From assembly GCA_015521515.1 (NCBI GenBank), contig WANZ01000027.1, positions 1 to 46,415 of the forward strand: a stretch of 46,415 nt of DNA, written 5' to 3'. Source of the stretch: Candidatus Iainarchaeum sp. Its GTDB lineage: Archaea; Iainarchaeota; Iainarchaeia; JAADDC01. Of this stretch, positions 21,560-29,407 are shown in pieces. Each line of letters starts with the position of its first letter. The stretch's first letter is position 1. The notes beneath the pieces are model-generated. The model had not been told where the DNA came from. It worked only from the letters and a program-made list of their open reading frames with translations, and did no database searches. The position numbers and the translations under genes were made by a program.

Positions 21560-23636
21560 CGTAGGTGTATAAGCCTTTCCGAGGTTCTATGATGTCTCCC
21601 CTCTTTAATAGCTCATGCAGCAACTCTTCAAGCTCATCCCTGTTAATGTCGTACACATTCACCTCGTTATATATATCCTCAAAGGATACTACATCTTGAA
21701 TCTGAGTCTTTTCCCGTATAGTGTTTAACACAAGCTTTAGCTTCTGTATCTTACCCTTGGGCATTCCAGTATATAGTACATCTATATCTATTTCCTGTGT
21801 TTTTGGATCCATGAGTACTTCCTCCATGGAGCTTAAAAGAAGGTTCTTTGCCCTTTCTGCATCCTCCTTTGTAATATAGGGGGATAGTCTAACCCTTGCA
21901 GACGCTTCAGCCAGCCTTATGAGCGCTTCCATCTGCCTTGCATTTATGGGAACCACTCTTTTTTCTCTACCTTTCTCTCTCAAACCCACATAGAAGTTTA
22001 AAAGTGTTTCTTCTGCCTCGGGTGTGAGAGTAGGAACCACATGGGTTCTCGCATAGGCAATGTACTTCCTTAGTAGCTCTAGGTCAATAGCCGGCCTTAC
22101 CACATCCTCAGCCTCCTTTACCTCCTCTGCAGTTATACTTGTGGATCCTTTCTCATACTGTGCTCTCATCTGACCCGCTTTGTGTGTTTTTAAGATGTGA
22201 GAGGCTATTTCCTTGTCCTCTGACGATGTCTTAACCTCTCTAATAACAAACATAAGGTCGAATCTATTTAGTATGGTAGGTTCTATGCTTATCTGGTTTA
22301 TAATAGGCTCGTCCTCGTCGAATCTTCCAAACTTGGGGTTTGCAGCCGCCAAAATGGAGGTTTCTGCCTTAAATCGTGTTACTATGCCAGCTTTTGCCAC
22401 GGAAATATGCTGTTGCTCCATGGCCTCATGAAGTGCTTGTCTCTCCTTGGCCTCTATCTTGTCAAACTCGTCTACCGCTGCCAATCCACCCGATGCCAAC
22501 ACCAATACTCCAGCTCTAATAACCCATCCACCTTCTCCAAACTCATCCCTATCAGCGGAAGCTGTTAGACCAGCTCCCGTAACAGTCTTTCCAGCCACAT
22601 AGAAACTTTTTGGAGCAAGCCTGGCTGCATATTCAAGTATTTGAGACTTTCCGGTACCGGGATCTCCGAGGAGCAAAATATGGATATTACCTCTAATCCT
22701 TGTACCGTCCGGTAATTCCTTCTTAACACCTCCAAATAGCTGAAGGGCAATAGCCTCTTTCACCTTTTCATGACCCTTTATAGCAGGCGCTATGGATGCT
22801 ACGAGTTTATCGTATATGTTAGGATCTGAAGCCAATTCCCTAATCTTCTGCAGTTCCTCGGGAGTGGGTTCGAGCTCCTCAAATTCCTTCTGGACGTGCT
22901 CCACAGAAAGGGCTTCTATGTATTTGTCATGTACCGCACTTTTGCCCTGCCCTTTCTTTATACGCAAGACCCCTGTTACAAGGATTCTCTCACCAGGGGT
23001 GGTGGTGTTTACAAGGTCATCCTCCAAGTAGATAGCGGCGTGTCTACTCTGCTCCCCACCTCTTAGATATTCAAGAGGTTCTTGGATACGTATTTTTTGA
23101 AAATCTGTGTAGCTAGATTTTTCCTCCACAAGGTCAAACTCTCTCTTGCCGCAAAAGGGACAGTAGGGCGGCTTCTTAAGGGTGGGACCTTCCTGTACCA
23201 CAGGTATCATGGCGTTGCACTCCTTATTTTTGCATAGCCAGACAGCTACCTTAATCTTTGGCATTACATCGGTCATCTCTCTTACAATACCCTCTACCAC
23301 GATAACCTTTCCTATATAATCTGATGATAGATCTCTTATGAGGACCTTTCTTACAGAGGGAACGTTCTTCAATCCTACACGGATAACAAGATCCTTTCCG
23401 CTACCTACTTCCATCTTCTCTATAGCCTGCTCAAAGGCTGATATGAGGGTATCTGGGTCTTCAAGGAAGAGATCCGCTAGATTATAGTCGAATTTTGCTA
23501 GTTTTTCATAATCTATAATAAGTCTTCTCCTTCTTGGGTAATGTTCGGCAATGTTTCTTAGTTCCTTTAGATAGTACAGATGGAGGAACTGTTCAACCTT
23601 CTTGAGTAGCTCCTCGTCTACTAGGGTGGTGAGCAC
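21549..23636 (-). CDS. mcm: MCM replicative helicase
   Basis: N-terminal domain with zinc motif (WLCKNKECN ... PPYCPFCGK, residues about 145-180), OB-fold, then the AAA+ domain: Walker A GDPGTGKSQI, Walker B LAAVDEFDK, sensor AAANPKFGRF and arginine finger ILNRFDLMF. A C-terminal winged helix ends the protein (DRDELEELLHELLKRGDI). It unwinds DNA at the fork as a hexamer. I place the start at GTG 23636 (695 aa) because TTTTAAT lies about 27 bp upstream; an in-frame TTG at 23657 would give 702 aa. Downstream of the RNase P gene by about 70 bp; its 3' end overlaps the ATP-grasp gene by 11 bp. Confidence 0.96.
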   Translation of the reverse strand: MLTTLVDEELLKKVEQFLHLYYLKELRNIAEHYPRRRRLIIDYEKLAKFDYNLADLFLEDPDTLISAFEQAIEKMEVGSGKDLVIRVGLKNVPSVRKVLIRDLSSDYIGKVIVVEGIVREMTDVMPKIKVAVWLCKNKECNAMIPVVQEGPTLKKPPYCPFCGKREFDLVEEKSSYTDFQKIRIQEPLEYLRGGEQSRHAAIYLEDDLVNTTTPGERILVTGVLRIKKGQGKSAVHDKYIEALSVEHVQKEFEELEPTPEELQKIRELASDPNIYDKLVASIAPAIKGHEKVKEAIALQLFGGVKKELPDGTRIRGNIHILLLGDPGTGKSQILEYAARLAPKSFYVAGKTVTGAGLTASADRDEFGEGGWVIRAGVLVLASGGLAAVDEFDKIEAKERQALHEAMEQQHISVAKAGIVTRFKAETSILAAANPKFGRFDEDEPIINQISIEPTILNRFDLMFVIREVKTSSEDKEIASHILKTHKAGQMRAQYEKGSTSITAEEVKEAEDVVRPAIDLELLRKYIAYARTHVVPTLTPEAEETLLNFYVGLREKGREKRVVPINARQMEALIRLAEASARVRLSPYITKEDAERAKNLLLSSMEEVLMDPKTQEIDIDVLYTGMPKGKIQKLKLVLNTIREKTQIQDVVSFEDIYNEVNVYDINRDELEELLHELLKRGDIIEPRKGLYTYVKP

Positions 23637-23707
23637 AGGAAAAGTTAGAGGGACCAAGATTAAAAGGAGCCCTGGTTAGTTTTTCTAAGTAGATAGTGCA
23701 GACTATT

Positions 23708-24001
23708 CTACTTCTTAACCAAGGGGAATCTATATGTGGTTCCACAAATACGGCATTTGTATCTTACAGAGGGAGAAGGTCTGCTTACAATCCTTACTTC
23801 AAGGGTTTCTGGCGTCCACCAGGTGAAACATCTTCTGCAAAATCTGTATTTTAGCCTACCTAGCTTTACCCTATGCTTTTTTGCAATATTCCAGATTAGC
23901 CAGGCATATCTATTTCTATAGTGAGGGAATTTCTCCGCCATACGGAAGAGGATGTCTATTCTTTCCTTGGCAATACGTCGTTGATGTGTTTTTATGTGCA
24001 T
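23708..24001 (-). CDS. rnp4: RNase P protein component 4 (Rpp21/Rpr2), 97 aa
   Basis: Matches the archaeal Rpp21 pattern: N-terminal helices (AKERIDILFRMAEKFP ... YRNRYAWLIWNIAKKHRV) then a zinc ribbon with two Cys pairs (RFCRRCFTW, YKCRICGTT), ending in basic FPLVKK. It binds Rpp29 and the specificity domain of RNase P RNA for tRNA 5' processing. Its presence implies that the organism keeps a canonical RNase P, whose RNA I did not find in this window. Divergent from the Bud32 gene by 18 bp. Confidence 0.92.
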   Translation of the reverse strand: MHIKTHQRRIAKERIDILFRMAEKFPHYRNRYAWLIWNIAKKHRVKLGRLKYRFCRRCFTWWTPETLEVRIVSRPSPSVRYKCRICGTTYRFPLVKK

Positions 24002-24019
24002 TGCTGAAGTATATGGATT

Positions 24020-24613
24020 GTGGAACTAATAAAGTTAGGTGCAGAAGCAGCCCTCTACAGAGATAAGGATAGAGTGATAAAGCAGAGGTTAGAAAAGCGA
24101 TACAGACACCCAGAGCTTGATAAGTTCCTTAGAAGGTATAGAACACGGAGGGAAGCCAAACTTCTCCAAAAGTTAAGGGAGATAGGGGTAAACACACCGA
24201 AACTTATTGAGGTGAAGGAGGAAGACTATACAATTATCATGCAGTACGTGGATGGGGTTACCCTGAAGAGGTACCTATCTCCTGAAAAAATAGATATAAT
24301 GGAGGATGTGGGCAATGTGGTAGCTAAGATACACAAAGCTGGCATCATTCATGGCGATCTAACAACCTCAAACTTCATTGTAAAAGATAGTGAAATATAC
24401 GTTATAGATTTAGGACTTGGATTCTTCTCTCGCTCTGTAGAGGACAGGGCTGTGGATCTTCTCTCCTTTAGGAGAAGTTATATAGCCACACACCCACAAC
24501 TCTATGAGGGGTGGGAGAGGTTTTTGGAGCGTTATGTAGAATATATGGACGGAGATGGGGAAGATGTGCTTAAGCGCATGGAAGAGGTGGCAAAGAGGGC
24601 ACGCTATTTATAA
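24020..24613 (+). CDS. bud32: Bud32 kinase/ATPase, KEOPS subunit, 197 aa
   Basis: A minimal protein-kinase-like fold: GAEAALYRDKDRVIKQR (N-lobe with Lys), AGIIHGDLTTSNFIV (catalytic HGDxTxxN loop) and VIDLGLGFFS (DLG instead of DFG), with the RIO/Bud32 ending FLERYVEYM. It acts in the KEOPS complex that makes t6A37 on tRNAs with Kae1, Cgi121 and Pcc1. Stand-alone here, not fused with Kae1. The GTG start leaves an 18-bp gap to the divergent rnp4 gene. Confidence 0.94.
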   Translation: MELIKLGAEAALYRDKDRVIKQRLEKRYRHPELDKFLRRYRTRREAKLLQKLREIGVNTPKLIEVKEEDYTIIMQYVDGVTLKRYLSPEKIDIMEDVGNVVAKIHKAGIIHGDLTTSNFIVKDSEIYVIDLGLGFFSRSVEDRAVDLLSFRRSYIATHPQLYEGWERFLERYVEYMDGDGEDVLKRMEEVAKRARYL

Positions 24614-24643
24614 AATATTATCCCCCCTTTCACCTAAGGGAGC

Positions 24644-25102
24644 ATGGCACGCATCCATGCAAGAAGGAAGGGACGTTCAGGCTCTAAGAAGCCAGCATCC
24701 AGGGTACCACCCAAATGGGTGGAAGTAGACCCAAAAAAGGTAGAGGAGCTTGTGGTCGAGCTGGCAAAGAAGGGTTATTCCTCTGCTATGATAGGAACCA
24801 TCCTTAGAGATAATTATGGCATTCCAGATGTGAGAGCCATTACAGGAAAGAAGATTATGCGTATTCTAAAAGAGCACAACCTTGCTCCTCCAATACCTGA
24901 AGACTTGTCAAATCTTATAGAAAAGGCCGTGAGGGTAAGAAGACACTTGGAAAGAAACAAGAAAGATATGCATAATAAGGTAGCCCTCATGAGGATAGAG
25001 TCCAAGATCAAAAGACTTGTAAAATACTACAAAAGAGAGGGGGTACTACCTCAAGACTGGAGATACGACCCCGAAACAGCTGCAGTGTTGGTGAAACGAT
25101 GA
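24644..25102 (+). CDS. rps15: Ribosomal protein uS15, 152 aa
   Basis: Archaeal/eukaryotic-type S15 (S13e-like): N-terminal basic [17 protein letters not shown], then [22 protein letters not shown] and the conserved C-terminal [21 protein letters not shown] helix-turn. Full length for the family. A TATA box (TTTATAAAATA, about 24608-24618) sits 26-30 bp upstream of the ATG. Its stop overlaps the start of a 43-codon gene (ATGA). Confidence 0.97.
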   Translation: MARIHARRKGRSGSKKPASRVPPKWVEVDPKKVEELVVELAKKGYSSAMIGTILRDNYGIPDVRAITGKKIMRILKEHNLAPPIPEDLSNLIEKAVRVRRHLERNKKDMHNKVALMRIESKIKRLVKYYKREGVLPQDWRYDPETAAVLVKR

Positions 25103-25230
25103 AGATAACACTCATCTTGGAGGGAAAGGAAAGAGTAATCCTTCAAGGATCCCCTGAAGAGGTGTTAAAGGAGGCAGATGAGATAATAGTTAAGTGGAAG
25201 GGTGATACAAATGGTGAAAAAGAGGGTTAG
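25099..25230 (+). CDS. Short unrecognised protein between uS15 and eS1, 43 aa
   Basis: The ATG overlaps the rps15 stop (ATGA) and the frame runs to TAG inside the start of the eS1 gene (20-bp overlap). The product begins [16 protein letters not shown], followed by [19 protein letters not shown]: one beta hairpin and one helix. The position matches where many archaea carry the KEOPS subunit gene pcc1 between these ribosomal genes, and the beta-beta-alpha start is vaguely Pcc1-like, but it is only half the usual length. Treat as a coupled small gene of unknown function. Confidence 0.45.
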   Translation: MKITLILEGKERVILQGSPEEVLKEADEIIVKWKGDTNGEKEG

Positions 25231-25792
25231 GGCAGCTGATACATGGAAAACAAAACAGTGGTTTACAGTTCTGGCTCCTAAAATATTTAATGAAAAGGAG
25301 GTAGGACAAACAGCAGCCCAGGAACCAGAGATGGTAATAGGGAGAAGGGTAGAAGTGCTGGGAACAGAGGTTACAGGCTCACTCTCACACCTACAATATC
25401 TCTTAACCTTTAGAATTACCAGTGTAACGGGATCCAAGGCATTTACGGAGTTTGAGGGGTATGAGTTGGAGAGATCCTTTGTAAAGAGGCTCACAAGAAG
25501 GCATACGTCCAAGATAGAAACAGTTTTTGATGTTAATACGCGAGATGGAAAAACTCTGCATATAAAAGTATTTGTGTGGACTGCTGTAAAGGTTTCAAGA
25601 GGTAAGATGACGGATATAAGAAAGAAAGTGGAGTCTTTCATAAGGGATATAGCTTCAAAGACGGATAAAGACGTCCTTCTTAAGGAATTCTTTGCAGGAG
25701 ATATAATGAAACGCCTCTCAGAACAGCTAAAAAAGATAGCACCTATAAAGAGGGCAGAGGTTGCAAAGGTAAGGGTGGTATCCTCTTCATGA
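25211..25792 (+). CDS. rps3ae: Ribosomal protein eS1 (S3Ae), 193 aa
   Basis: Recognisable from DTWKTKQWFTVLAPKIFNE (the family's KKWYxVxAPxxF start), EVTGSLSHLQYLL (GR...E.sl.dl) and RHTSKIETVFDV. It binds near the platform of the 30S subunit. Start at ATG 25211 ([10 protein letters not shown]) matches the family; an in-frame TTG upstream is not needed. Its stop overlaps the start of carS by 4 bp, so these form one operon with rps15. Confidence 0.96.
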   Translation: MVKKRVRAADTWKTKQWFTVLAPKIFNEKEVGQTAAQEPEMVIGRRVEVLGTEVTGSLSHLQYLLTFRITSVTGSKAFTEFEGYELERSFVKRLTRRHTSKIETVFDVNTRDGKTLHIKVFVWTAVKVSRGKMTDIRKKVESFIRDIASKTDKDVLLKEFFAGDIMKRLSEQLKKIAPIKRAEVAKVRVVSSS

Positions 25793-26241
25793 ACCCCATC
25801 ATATGGTTCCTTCCAGCCTATGTTGCCAATGCATCAGCAAGCTTGGCAAGGCATATGAAAACACATCCTATAGATATGGGATTGATGTTTTTTGACGGAA
25901 GGAGAATTTTAGGTGATGGGAAAACGTGGGAAGGCTTTTTTATAGGTATCTTGGCGGGAGGAGTAATGGCTATCCTTATAGGAAACCCTGTTGAGGGACT
26001 TCTTATGTCTGTAGGAGCTATGGTGGGGGATATAATAGGATCTTTCATAAAGAGGAGGGGAGGGCTGGAACGTGGAGAGGAAGCTCCCTTACTGGATCAA
26101 CTGGACTTTGTAGCTGGTGCCTTTCTGTTTGCAAAACCAGACTCGTACACAGCTACTGTAATATTGTGGACCACACCTATTATTCACAGGATAGCAAACA
26201 TAATAGGGCATAGACTGGGTGTTAAACGTGAACCTTGGTAG
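25789..26241 (+). CDS. carS: CDP-archaeol synthase CarS, 150 aa
   Basis: An integral membrane CTP transferase of archaeal lipid synthesis: CTP + unsaturated archaetidic acid (DGGGP) gives CDP-archaeol. The family hallmarks are LGDGKTWEGFFIGILAG, VGDIIGSFIKRRGGLERG and APLLDQLDFVAGA, which hold the catalytic Asp and Lys residues, with about four to five membrane helices. Cotranscribed with eS1. Full length for the family. Its 3' end overlaps the next small membrane gene by 23 bp. Confidence 0.95.
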   Translation: MNPIIWFLPAYVANASASLARHMKTHPIDMGLMFFDGRRILGDGKTWEGFFIGILAGGVMAILIGNPVEGLLMSVGAMVGDIIGSFIKRRGGLERGEEAPLLDQLDFVAGAFLFAKPDSYTATVILWTTPIIHRIANIIGHRLGVKREPW

Positions 26242-26461
26242 ACTTTTTGTGATATTTGTGGTACATTTGCCCTTTTTGGTTCTGTTATGGAAGTACTTTG
26301 GGTTGTTATCCCTTATTACTATACTAGTATCCTCATTTGGGGTGGAGTATAATCTCTCAAGGGGAAAGGAGCGGTGGATATACCTTGCACTACCTCCCCT
26401 AATAGGATTTGTCCTTTCCCTTTTCCTTCTATACCTAATAAAAATCTTTTACCCACCATAA
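26219..26461 (+). CDS. Small membrane protein downstream of carS, 80 aa
   Basis: Three hydrophobic stretches (LFVIFVVHLPFLVLLW, GLLSLITILVSSFGV, LALPPLIGFVLSLFLLYLI) with a basic loop (NLSRGKERW). Start GTG at 26219, or the in-frame GTG at 26228. Overlap with carS suggests coupling, so a role in lipid or envelope synthesis is possible. No family recognised. The stop lies 9 bp before tRNA-Gln. Confidence 0.5.
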   Translation: MLNVNLGRLFVIFVVHLPFLVLLWKYFGLLSLITILVSSFGVEYNLSRGKERWIYLALPPLIGFVLSLFLLYLIKIFYPP

Positions 26462-26469
26462 CACATAGA

Positions 26470-26542
26470 AGCCCCGTGGTGTAGCGGCCAAGCATGCGGG
26501 ACTCTGGCTCCCGCGACCGGGGTTCGAATCCCCGCGGGGCTA
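26470..26542 (+). tRNA. tRNA-Gln (CUG)
   Basis: A 73-nt cloverleaf: acceptor AGCCCCG/CGGGGCT, anticodon stem CGGGA/TCCCG with loop CTCTGGC (anticodon CUG), T-stem CGGGG/CCCCG with loop TTCGAAT, discriminator A. No intron, no encoded CCA. Its last bases overlap the stop codon of the convergent ureohydrolase gene. Confidence 0.96.
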
Positions 26543-27277
26543 TCCAAAAAATCTGCTACCTATTTCCTTTATGATGTTAGCAGCAAGCCTTATCGTATTT
26601 TGAGAATAATCCTTTGAGGGTGAGACCTCTACAATGTCAAAGGCTATAAGGGGGAAGGAAGATTCTCTGAGCCATTTTAGAAACATCCTAAAGGATATTC
26701 CTCCTGGCTCTGGGGTTCCGGTACCTGGGGCCTCAGAGGGATCAAATACATCGATATCTATAGATAAGTATACGGGTGTGTCTGTATACAGCGGCGTGAG
26801 CTTGTATGGAACAAAGCGGATCTTCTCCTTTGCCTCTAAAACCTCCCCCCTTGAAACATTCCTCACACCCATAACTGTGACATCTCCAATTTCTTCATAT
26901 ATCCTCCTCGTAACTGTCCCATGATTCAACCTACTACCCATAAATACATCTCGGAAATCAAGATGCGCATCCAGTATTACCACCCTAAATCTATCCCAAT
27001 ATCTCTTCAACCCTCTTATAACTCCGAGGGAGATAGAATGATCCCCACCTATGTACCCTCCTATGTCCTGTGTAACGGCACTCTCAATTTCATTTATCGC
27101 ATCCTCCTCATATCCCTCTATTTGAAGCGTTCCTATTACCTCAAAGTCTATATCCCTCTCAAATAAGAGAGAGTAACCTTCCAGATCTTTTAGTGCTGTA
27201 AAAATATGATAAGGAGCCTCTCTTGATCCTCCAGAACCCCAGTGAACACCCTCATAAGATAGTCCCAGCAATCGCAT
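26540..27277 (-). CDS. speB: Agmatinase/arginase family ureohydrolase, 245 aa
   Basis: The binuclear Mn ligands are all in place: GGDHS (YIGGDHSISLG), DAHLD (VVILDAHLDFRD) and SIDIDVFDP, plus the family turn GTGTPEPGG. It is somewhat short (agmatinases are about 290 aa), missing part of the N-terminus. Hydrolyses a guanidino group to urea; agmatine is the likeliest substrate given archaeal polyamine synthesis, but specificity cannot be read from sequence. The TAG stop overlaps tRNA-Gln. The start is 26 bp from a TATA box shared with the divergent CDF-like gene. Confidence 0.85.
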   Translation of the reverse strand: MRLLGLSYEGVHWGSGGSREAPYHIFTALKDLEGYSLLFERDIDFEVIGTLQIEGYEEDAINEIESAVTQDIGGYIGGDHSISLGVIRGLKRYWDRFRVVILDAHLDFRDVFMGSRLNHGTVTRRIYEEIGDVTVMGVRNVSRGEVLEAKEKIRFVPYKLTPLYTDTPVYLSIDIDVFDPSEAPGTGTPEPGGISFRMFLKWLRESSFPLIAFDIVEVSPSKDYSQNTIRLAANIIKEIGSRFFG

Positions 27278-27297
27278 AATGGAATTTAGGGTATGAT

Positions 27298-27308
27298 GGT
27301 TTTTATGG
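27298..27308. promoter_or_regulatory. Bidirectional TATA box, speB / CDF-like gene
   Basis: GGTTTTTATGG (CCATAAAAACC on the minus strand) lies midway between starts at 27277 and 27331, about 26-27 bp from each, and is the main TATA-like element in the 53-bp gap. Confidence 0.55.
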
Positions 27309-27330
27309 CCTTGCTGACACTATTTTATAT

Positions 27331-28143
27331 ATGGCAAAAGGACTGTTAAAGAAGACGTTTGTGTTGATTCTTCTCTCAATACTGCTCTTTGCCACCTTTA
27401 TGTACACTAATTCTCTTGCAGTACTGTCAGATGCCCTATATGCCATAGTGGATGCCGCCTACGTATTCTCTCTCTGGGCGGTATTAACTCTGTTGGACAA
27501 TATGTGGCATAACAAGTTTATGAGGAAGGTTACAGCTATAGGAATCTTTCTTATGTCCCTTATGTTGGTACTAGCCTCCTCTCTTATGGTTTATACCTCA
27601 TTTCTATCCCTTATAGTCTCTTATACCGTTCAGAATCCCCTATTTATTATAGCTGCAGAGCTTCTATACATCTTTGTGCTCCTCTACATCTATGCTTCCT
27701 TGAGGGAAGGAAGCCTGAGAGAAGACGTGAGAGCTATGGCTTTTATATCCAGGGATGTGGAAACAAACATTATAGCATCCATAGGGGTGATTATAGCGGC
27801 TCTATTTGTGATGGTAGGGATGCCGTCCATGGATGCTATAGTAGCATCGTTGATATCAGTTTATTTACTTTACAAGGCTCTTAGATTTTCATTCCTAAGC
27901 TTTAGAACACTCTTTGGGTCCTCTGACCCCCTTGTGGAGGAGGCTATAAAGTTTAGGGCCAAATCTATGGGAGTAAGATTAAACGAGTGGGAGGTATTTG
28001 GTATAGGACCCTTCTACATTGTGGATATATCTATTGATGTTTCCCATCTGCCGGATTCCTTTGAAAGGGTAGAAATGTTATTGAGAAGGAGAATAGAGGA
28101 GCTACTTCCTTCTACAGCTAAGGTTATCATAAGGGAAGGATAG
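27331..28143 (+). CDS. Cation diffusion facilitator-like membrane protein, 270 aa
   Basis: Six membrane segments with CDF-type landmarks: NSLAVLSDALYAIVDA in TM2 and SRDVETNIIASIGVIIA in TM5, then a C-terminal cytoplasmic ferredoxin-like domain (residues about 195-268, VRLNEWEVFGIGPFYIVDISIDV). The usual site-A ligands (D/HxxxD in TM2, HxxxD in TM5) appear as YxxxD and DxxxN, so metal choice, or transport itself, may differ. Stop is 3 bp before the 3' end of the opposite-strand tRNA-Tyr. Confidence 0.7.
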   Translation: MAKGLLKKTFVLILLSILLFATFMYTNSLAVLSDALYAIVDAAYVFSLWAVLTLLDNMWHNKFMRKVTAIGIFLMSLMLVLASSLMVYTSFLSLIVSYTVQNPLFIIAAELLYIFVLLYIYASLREGSLREDVRAMAFISRDVETNIIASIGVIIAALFVMVGMPSMDAIVASLISVYLLYKALRFSFLSFRTLFGSSDPLVEEAIKFRAKSMGVRLNEWEVFGIGPFYIVDISIDVSHLPDSFERVEMLLRRRIEELLPSTAKVIIREG

Positions 28144-28146
28144 CAG

Positions 28147-28250
28147 TCCGGGGGGAGGGATTTGAACCCCCGACCTGCCGGTTTCTGACGGACTGTCCGG
28201 CAGATCGCCCGACTACAGCCGGCCGCTCTACCAGGCTGAGCTACCCCCGG
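28147..28250 (-). tRNA. tRNA-Tyr (GUA) with 30-nt intron
   Basis: Acceptor CCGGGGG/CCCCCGG with the C1-G72 pair typical of archaeal tRNA-Tyr and discriminator A. D-stem GCTC/GAGC, anticodon stem GCCGG/CCGGC with anticodon GTA, T-stem GGGGG/CCCTC with one G-U pair and loop TTCAAAT. A 30-nt intron (genomic 28183-28212) sits at the canonical 37/38 position, so the mature tRNA is 74 nt. The intron should be removed by the splicing endonuclease at a bulge-helix-bulge. Confidence 0.92.
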
Positions 28251-28276
28251 AACCTTTGAGAATTTGGGAGAGAAGG

Positions 28277-28284
28277 TTTAAATA
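28277..28284. promoter_or_regulatory. TATA box between tRNA-Tyr and the 54-aa gene
   Basis: TTTAAATA is centred about 24 bp upstream of the ATG at 28304 and about 30 bp upstream of the tRNA-Tyr 5' end at 28250, and could drive both. Confidence 0.5.
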
Positions 28285-28303
28285 ACTCATCCTAAATATG
28301 TTC

Positions 28304-28468
28304 ATGGACGAGCGGTTAATATCAGGCGTAATTTTGTTGATTGGTGGAGTACTGATTCTTCTCTCCCGATGGGATTTGCTACCCCCAATTTTGTTAATGG
28401 ATATATGGCCCTATTTTATGGTTGGGGTGGGAATCTTATACATCTATCTCTACTTCTTAAAGGGATAA
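28304..28468 (+). CDS. Small two-helix membrane protein, 54 aa
   Basis: The product starts MDERLISGVILLIGGVLILL and has a second helix MVGVGILYIYLYFL after a short loop (SRWDLLPPILLMDIWPYF). The central W-D-L...W-P motif resembles the small LiaF/DUF5668-type two-helix unit (PLLLIWPxxLI...G). The ATG is leaderless-compatible with the TTTAAATA box. It ends 15 bp before the PRTase gene. Confidence 0.55.
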   Translation: MDERLISGVILLIGGVLILLSRWDLLPPILLMDIWPYFMVGVGILYIYLYFLKG

Positions 28469-28483
28469 GTACCATTTAATCTT

Positions 28484-29407
28484 ATGCAGGCAGAGTGGTA
28501 TGAAAAGATAACAGCACCAGAAAAGGTGCGCGGAAGAACTTTTTATAACATTGTTTACACATCGGTAGCAGATATTTTGAGGAATAGTGAAAGGATAAGG
28601 GAGCTTGCTGAAGACAGAAGTGTAGTGGTAAATGAAATATTAATGGGAAGTAGGTTTTATGGTGTGCTGCCAGCATTTCAAGAGGTATTCGGATACACCC
28701 CAATAACAGGGTATGTAAAAATTGAGTCAAGGCTGAAGCCGGGCAGTACGGAGGCCCGTGTTATGTATAATAAATTGGTGGACGGAGAATATATGCTTAT
28801 AGGAGATACGGTTGCATCCGGAGCTACTATGGAGGCCTTCCTGGAGGTGGCACAGCCAGAGGAATTGCATCTCATTACCATAGGAGCTAAGGTGGGTGTT
28901 GAGAGGATAAAATCGTTCTTCGATGGGGATCTTTATGTTTATTACGTTACGTCTTTTCCTACAAACCTAAACCCAAAGAATGAAACAGATATGCCTGTAA
29001 ACCTTGAGTGGATAGGAGAAGAGGATAGAAAAAAGCTCCTCGAGAGGACTACAGAAAATATACTAAGGGTTCAGTGTATAATAGGAGATTTCTCTGATTC
29101 TATGGCAAATGAACCCTCTTTTCTAGGAGAGTGGATGGGAATATTAACTCAGATGTGGAAGTATCTGGACTATCTGGAAGATGAAGAGAGCAAACGAATA
29201 GTGGAGGAGCGATTCTATGGAATCATAGAGGAGCTTAGAAAATGGCCTGTTCACATTGAGCATTTATATGCTCATGCCTTAACGGCCCGTCAGCGTTTAA
29301 AGGGGTATGAGAGAGTGTTTAAACCTTCTGAGATAAGTCTTAGCCTTGAAAAGACGGCGTCTAGTTTAAAAGATGAAGACTGGGATGAATTCTTAGTATT
29401 CGACTAG
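28484..29407 (+). CDS. Phosphoribosyltransferase-domain protein, 307 aa
   Basis: A type I PRTase core is recognisable from the PRPP-binding strand-loop YMLIGDTVASGAT (residues about 102-114; two acidic or hydroxyl residues then SGAT) preceded by VNEILMGSRFYG. The C-terminal 100 residues are helical and not part of the standard fold. The nucleobase or other acceptor is not evident. Convergent with the E1-like gene (15-bp overlap), so a functional link is not implied by operon structure. Confidence 0.68.
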   Translation: MQAEWYEKITAPEKVRGRTFYNIVYTSVADILRNSERIRELAEDRSVVVNEILMGSRFYGVLPAFQEVFGYTPITGYVKIESRLKPGSTEARVMYNKLVDGEYMLIGDTVASGATMEAFLEVAQPEELHLITIGAKVGVERIKSFFDGDLYVYYVTSFPTNLNPKNETDMPVNLEWIGEEDRKKLLERTTENILRVQCIIGDFSDSMANEPSFLGEWMGILTQMWKYLDYLEDEESKRIVEERFYGIIEELRKWPVHIEHLYAHALTARQRLKGYERVFKPSEISLSLEKTASSLKDEDWDEFLVFD

